From: Piezodorus guildinii | Taxonomy: Eukaryota > Arthropoda > Insecta > Hemiptera > Pentatomidae | Assembly: GCA_023052935.1 (NCBI GenBank) | Contig: CM041292.1 | Span: 135,112,951 to 135,176,950, forward strand | Direction: 5' to 3' | DNA length: 64,000 bases | The notes under the pieces: model-generated | Told to the model about the DNA's origin: nothing | The model's database searches: none | Seen by the model: only the letters and a program-made list of their open reading frames with translations | Part shown: piece by piece, positions 59,806-64,000 of the stretch | How the letters are laid out: each line of letters starts with the position of its first letter | How positions within the stretch are numbered: the stretch's first letter is position 1 | Made by a program: the position numbers and the translations under genes

Positions 59806-62753
59806 GAGTCCTCCAACTAAATCTGAATCACTGCGAAGCCGCACAGGATATCCTATGGCAAACAGTGAAAGAGCTAAAAATTGATGTCGCTATCTTGAGT
59901 GAACAGTATAAAAATGTAGATAGTAATTCTTGGTTATCCGACGCTACGGGTCGTGCTGCAATTTGGGCAGGTGAACCAAATTTCATAGAAAAAACACCAC
60001 GAGCTCCGACATATGGTTTCGTTTGGGCCAAGATAAAGCATCTATACTTGTACAGTTGTTATGCCCCACCGAACACTGCAATTGAAGAATATGAAGCTCT
60101 TTTAGATAGCATAGTGAGAGACGCCACAGGACGTAGACCTGTAGTAATTGCCGGAGACTTCAATGCCTGGGCATTAGAATGGGGTAGCAAGGCGACCAAT
60201 CGACGAGGTGAAGTCTTATTAGAAGCCTTTGCCCAGATGGACGACCTCGTACTGGTTAATACAGGGACGGAGCCTACATTTGTGAAGGGAAGCAGGTCTT
60301 CCATTATAGACTTAACATTTGTAAGTGACTGCCTACACCCTACTATTGGCTGGCAAGTCTGTGACTTATACACCCACAGCGACCACCAGGCCATATTGAT
60401 CACTCTGGGCAACCGGGAACGAATGACAGTAAGGCAGGATAATGGTACTGTAAGATGGAAAAGTAGGACATTTGACAGAGAATCATTCAAAATTATGATG
60501 GAGAGCCCGTGTGGGCTGTCAGGCAGCGCGGAGGATAAGGCTCACCAGCTAGTAGATTTGATCCACACAGCTTGTGACGCGTCTATGGTGCGCAGCAACG
60601 CATGCATAGGTCGACATCCGGTCTACTGGTGGAACGACCATATTGCTGACTGTCGGACACGGTGTTACGCATCGAGAAGAAGGTACCAGCGTGCAAGAGG
60701 TAGCCCTCAGTTCCGAATTTTACAAGAGGAATTCAAAACAGCGAGGCGCGAACTACGGCGTGCAATCAAGTTGAGCAAGAAGAAATGCTGGAAGGAACTC
60801 TGCGAAGAGGTGGACGAGGATCCATGGGGAAGGCCATATAGGACCGTCATGAAGAAATTGAAGGGCAGCTCTACGAGATCGCCAACGTGTCCTGTGGCTG
60901 TGCAGAAAATCGTTACTTCTCTTTTTCCTGAACAAGAAGAGCTTGAGGATTCAGGGCAGGTGCAGCCATTTGACGCACCATCCGTAACTGCTGAGGAGCT
61001 GAAGGATGTCTGCTCCAGCCTTCATACTGGTAAAGCCCCAGGTTTGGATGGCATCCCGAACGTGGCACTAAAGGTGGCAATGGAGACCAAGCCGGAACTT
61101 TTTCAGGACGTCTTCAGTTCCTGTTTAAGTGAGGGATCCTTTCCGCGACCATGGAAAAGGCAGCGCCTTGTACTGGTTCCAAAAGGAAAAGGAAACCCCT
61201 CAGAACCCTCAGCATATAGACCGATATGTCTGCTGGACACAACCGGCAAGGTCTTAGAGAAAATAATAGCCAGCAGAATACAAGAGATCACCGATGGAGT
61301 AGAGGGCCTATCGAACAATCAATTTGGCTTCAGAAAAGCGAGATCCACGCTGGACGCAATTACCCTGGTGATTGAAACTGCCCAGAAAGCTATTGCGGGG
61401 AAGAGGTGGAGAAGAGGTGCGAAATGTTATTGTGCCGTCGTCACATTAGATGTGAGAAACGCGTTTAACACGGCAAGATGGAACTGCATTCTTAGAGCTC
61501 TGCAGAAAATGGGCGTTCCCATGTACCTCAGGAGCATTATCAGAAATTATTTCGCAGACAGGATCCTGATATGCTCAACAGAGGACGGCCCAAAGTCGTT
61601 CAGGGTGAATGGTGGAGTACCCCAGGGATCAGTACTGGGGCCTCTATTGTGGAATATCCTGTATGATGGAGTTCTTAGGCTTAACCTGCCAGAAGGTGCC
61701 AAGATCATAGGTTTTGCTGATGATGTCGCAGTCGTAATCGAGGCGAAATATAAAGACGAAGTAGCCTTGAAGGCAAATCAGAGTATCTCTCTGATCCGTG
61801 ATTGGCTGACATCGGTGGGGCTCCAACTGGCAGAAAGGAAAACAGAGGCCCTTCTTATAAGTAGCCGTAAAAGGAGAGAAGAAATAATCCTGAGAGTGGG
61901 CAGGCAAGAGATACGGTCCCAGCCCTCACTGAGATATCTTGGGATTATACTTGATGAAAGGCTAAAATTCAAGGAGCATATTCAGAAAGTATGCATCAAA
62001 GCAGCAGGAGTGACCACAGCTCTAGCCCGATTGATGCCCAACGTGGGCGGACCTAGAAGTAGTCGGAGACTATTAATGGCGAGCGTCGTCTCATCCACTC
62101 TTTTATACGCAGCCCCAATATGGAATAATGCCCTGGACACACTTTCTTACAGGAGACCCATTGTGTCAGTTTATCGCCGAAGCGCTCTGAGGGTGATAAG
62201 TGCATTTCGCACAGTATCCTACGAAGCTGCATGTGTGGTGGCCAGGATGCCACCCATTGAACTGCTGTCGGAGGAAAGGCAACGTACGTATAAAAGTGTT
62301 GTCCACGTTCCTAGAACCGAAGAGAGGAAGCAGACAGTCCAAAAGTGGCAGCGACGTTGGGATTTGGCAGCGAGCGGAAGGTGGACCCATAGGCTGGTAC
62401 CTTGCATCCAACCCTGGATGGATAGAAGCCACGGGGAAGTGGACTACTACCTAACCCAAATGCTCACTGGACATGGCTGCTTCAGAGCCTACCTATTACG
62501 GTTTCTGTTGGACAATACAGCAGAATGTCCAAGATGCCCAACAATAGATGAGACAGTAGAACACGTATTCTTCTGCTGTCCTCGTTTTCAAGTAGAGAGG
62601 GAAGAATTTCAAGAAATATGCAGATCAGAAGCTACACCTGACAACATCGTCAACCTCATGCTACTTTCTCAGGAGAACTGGATGGCGGGCCAATGTCTGG
62701 CTGCGGACGTCATCAAGAAATTGAGAATGGAAGAAAAGGAGAGACGTGCCTAG
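59802..62753 (+). CDS. R1-clade ORF2: endonuclease-reverse transcriptase
   Basis: 983 residues from ATG 59802. I chose this start because MRVLQLNLNHCEAAQD is the usual first strand of the R1 endonuclease, although the frame is open 24 codons upstream. Endonuclease about 1-225: VAILSEQYK with Glu, GDFNAWALEWGS, IDLTFVSD, THSDHQAIL (Asp194-His195). RT about 390-720: GKAPGLDGIPN, SAYRPICLLDTTGKVLEKI, NNQFGFRKARSTLDAI, VTLDVRNAFNTARW, GGVPQGSVLGPLLW, catalytic GFADDVAVV (638-641). A C-terminal CCHC motif CPRCPTIDETVEHVFFCC sits near residue 910. All catalytic residues are present. The endonuclease of this clade often sets target specificity, here consistent with CA/TA repeats. Frame is -1 relative to ORF1. 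Confidence 0.95.
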   Translation: MRVLQLNLNHCEAAQDILWQTVKELKIDVAILSEQYKNVDSNSWLSDATGRAAIWAGEPNFIEKTPRAPTYGFVWAKIKHLYLYSCYAPPNTAIEEYEALLDSIVRDATGRRPVVIAGDFNAWALEWGSKATNRRGEVLLEAFAQMDDLVLVNTGTEPTFVKGSRSSIIDLTFVSDCLHPTIGWQVCDLYTHSDHQAILITLGNRERMTVRQDNGTVRWKSRTFDRESFKIMMESPCGLSGSAEDKAHQLVDLIHTACDASMVRSNACIGRHPVYWWNDHIADCRTRCYASRRRYQRARGSPQFRILQEEFKTARRELRRAIKLSKKKCWKELCEEVDEDPWGRPYRTVMKKLKGSSTRSPTCPVAVQKIVTSLFPEQEELEDSGQVQPFDAPSVTAEELKDVCSSLHTGKAPGLDGIPNVALKVAMETKPELFQDVFSSCLSEGSFPRPWKRQRLVLVPKGKGNPSEPSAYRPICLLDTTGKVLEKIIASRIQEITDGVEGLSNNQFGFRKARSTLDAITLVIETAQKAIAGKRWRRGAKCYCAVVTLDVRNAFNTARWNCILRALQKMGVPMYLRSIIRNYFADRILICSTEDGPKSFRVNGGVPQGSVLGPLLWNILYDGVLRLNLPEGAKIIGFADDVAVVIEAKYKDEVALKANQSISLIRDWLTSVGLQLAERKTEALLISSRKRREEIILRVGRQEIRSQPSLRYLGIILDERLKFKEHIQKVCIKAAGVTTALARLMPNVGGPRSSRRLLMASVVSSTLLYAAPIWNNALDTLSYRRPIVSVYRRSALRVISAFRTVSYEAACVVARMPPIELLSEERQRTYKSVVHVPRTEERKQTVQKWQRRWDLAASGRWTHRLVPCIQPWMDRSHGEVDYYLTQMLTGHGCFRAYLLRFLLDNTAECPRCPTIDETVEHVFFCCPRFQVEREEFQEICRSEATPDNIVNLMLLSQENWMAGQCLAADVIKKLRMEEKERRA

Positions 62754-62965
62754 AAATATAGGGTAAGGCGCCTAACAACGGGGCGGCACACAGCCACTCT
62801 CCTCCACGAAGTAATGCCTAACGGTGGTCCCGTGGAGGGTGAGAAACAGGTGTAGGGAGGTTGGTTTTAGTGGGTAGAAATCCCACACACGGATAGGTAC
62901 GGGCCTATCCGCGTCTTTTGAAGATTTCCACCTACCCTCGTAAAAAAAAAAAAAAAAAAAAAAAA
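62754..62965 (+). other. R1-clade structured 3' UTR and poly(A)
   Basis: Stems visible: CTCCACG (62802-62808) with CGTGGAG (62831-62837); GGATAGG with CCTATCC (62891-62910); and an outer 13-position pairing GTGGGTAGAAATC (62870-62882) with GATTTCCACCTAC (62923-62935), one mismatch and one G-U. The last is closed just before CCTCG and the poly(A). Confidence 0.6.
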
Positions 62966-62980
62966 CATATATATATATAT

Positions 62981-64000
62981 CTTTTTTTTTTTTAATGTCA
63001 TCTTCTAAAGTACCTTAGTTTGGTTTATTTTATGGTGAAACATCTTCCCTGGTTAGACGTGTATCTAAGGCTATTAGAGTTTTCTAATAAATCATTAAAA
63101 AGCTGAAGTTAGCAGTTAATACTGTTTAGGTAATCAGGTAATGAAAAACTAAATGGAATTTTCATGGGAACAAAAAAGTTAAAATATTAATCTGATGGTA
63201 ACAATTATTTACAAAAAAAACTTTATAAAAATGATGTGGTATTTTATGAAAACGTTTTTTGTGCTTACATACATAATTTTATTTAAAACCAATCGATTGG
63301 AAAAGTTCATTTTTAAGACAGAGATTAGAACAGTTGAACTTTATTTCGAATAATATAAATCAACAGTTTAGGAATAATAATGTAAATAAAATCATACCGT
63401 GTTTTATAACTGCTATAATAAATATTGTTTGCACTAGTTCATTTAAATATTTGAGCCTCTATTAAATTACAAATCGTATTTGTAAATATGTACTTAAGTA
63501 ATTCTGGGATTATTTACCATGTCTATTTTCAACCATTGTTCAAACAGTACACTATAAAAACGAAAATATTAGTTGCCGTGCACGAGATAAACAAAATATG
63601 TTCATTTACTTGTTTATGCTGATAAATATCTTCTGTGTGTGTGTGTGAGTGTGTATATATATATGTGTGTGTGTGTTTTCTTACATTTTAAAATATCAAT
63701 TTTTTCCTGTGTCACCTGATAAGATATCTGTTTCGGTCCTAAATAAATTTTTAAATATTTAATTTATTTAGTTTTGGTTTTGTTAAATTAGCGATTTCTG
63801 AGAAACATGTACGATTATGATAAGTTCATATTTTACGACAAAGTTGAAATGCAAGACTCAGATAACCAGATTTACAGTGAAAACTGGTGTTTCCTCGGGA
63901 TGTCTGAGTTCTAAGGACTGGAGAATTTTTAGGTGATCATAAATAATCATAAAAGTGTAAATTATTTGTTAATATATTTTTGAAAAAGAAAAATGGTTGT
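62981..64000. other. AT-rich DNA without a recognised gene
   Basis: A TCTTCTAAAGTACCTTAG at about 63000 weakly recalls repeat X. GT/TA microsatellite lies at about 63635-63680. Nothing else seen. Confidence 0.4.

Larger units (their letters stand above)
58209..62965 (+). mobile_element. Full-length R1-clade LINE in a microsatellite
   Basis: It has a 5' UTR (58209-58425), ORF1, ORF2, a structured 3' UTR and a 24-base poly(A) (62942-62965). Target duplication: CATATATATATATAT at 58192-58208 (17 bases) and 62966-62980 (15 bases). It is far less AT-rich than its surroundings and both ORFs are open, so it looks young. R1-clade families Waldo and Mino are known to target ACAY or AC repeats, and this copy fits that behaviour. 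Family assignment would need a phylogeny. Confidence 0.95.

Overview
The window is AT-rich, repeat-dominated DNA from an animal, almost certainly an arthropod and most likely an insect. It holds Jockey-clade and R1-clade non-LTR retrotransposons, a Ty3/gypsy LTR element with AGTTA...TAACT termini, tRNA-derived SINEs and long (TA)n and (CA)n microsatellites. Codon-biased ORFs occur only inside transposable elements. I see no convincing host gene, ribosomal RNA gene, functional tRNA gene or CRISPR array, and nothing bacterial. The species cannot be named from this sequence.

Layout: 1-3045, decayed RTE-like LINE (minus). 4526-4807, tRNA-derived SINE with a perfect 12-bp target duplication. 5506-6370, 5'-truncated Jockey-type LINE (subfamily B). 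7431-12231, essentially full-length Jockey (subfamily A, copy 1, plus). 12.7-16.6 kb, SINE pieces, a deleted Jockey-B copy and a GC-rich island. 16767-21533, second full-length Jockey-A (minus), tail-to-tail with the first. 21.5-29.4 kb, AT-rich DNA with SINEs, an unnamed repeat family and inverted repeats carrying hammerhead-ribozyme-like cores. 29491-34995, gypsy element (minus) inserted in a (TA)n tract. 35-45 kb, more SINEs, a third hammerhead-like inverted repeat and LINE fragments. 46726-51240, CR1/L2-like LINE (minus) with a PHD-finger ORF1. 51.2-58.2 kb, AT-rich DNA and unnamed repeats. 58209-62965, full-length R1-clade LINE (plus) placed exactly in a (CA)n/(TA)n microsatellite. The remainder to 64000 is AT-rich.

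The autonomous elements share a plan. ORF1 is a nucleic-acid-binding protein (zinc knuckles, or PHD plus coiled coil) that packages RNA. ORF2 is an APE-type endonuclease plus reverse transcriptase for target-primed integration. In Jockey-A the ORF1 stop is directly followed in the same frame by the ORF2 ATG (TAAATG) in both copies. In the R1 element stop and start overlap as ATGA. Both suggest termination-reinitiation or, for Jockey, readthrough.

The best candidates for under-described biology are: the hammerhead-like motifs in inverted repeats (probable Penelope-like element termini), the palindromic NRF1/Ewg-type site at the start of both Jockey-A copies, the microsatellite-targeted R1 element, and an unnamed ~0.8-kb repeat family whose edges carry inverted ACTTTCACTTA/TAAGTGAAAGT motifs.
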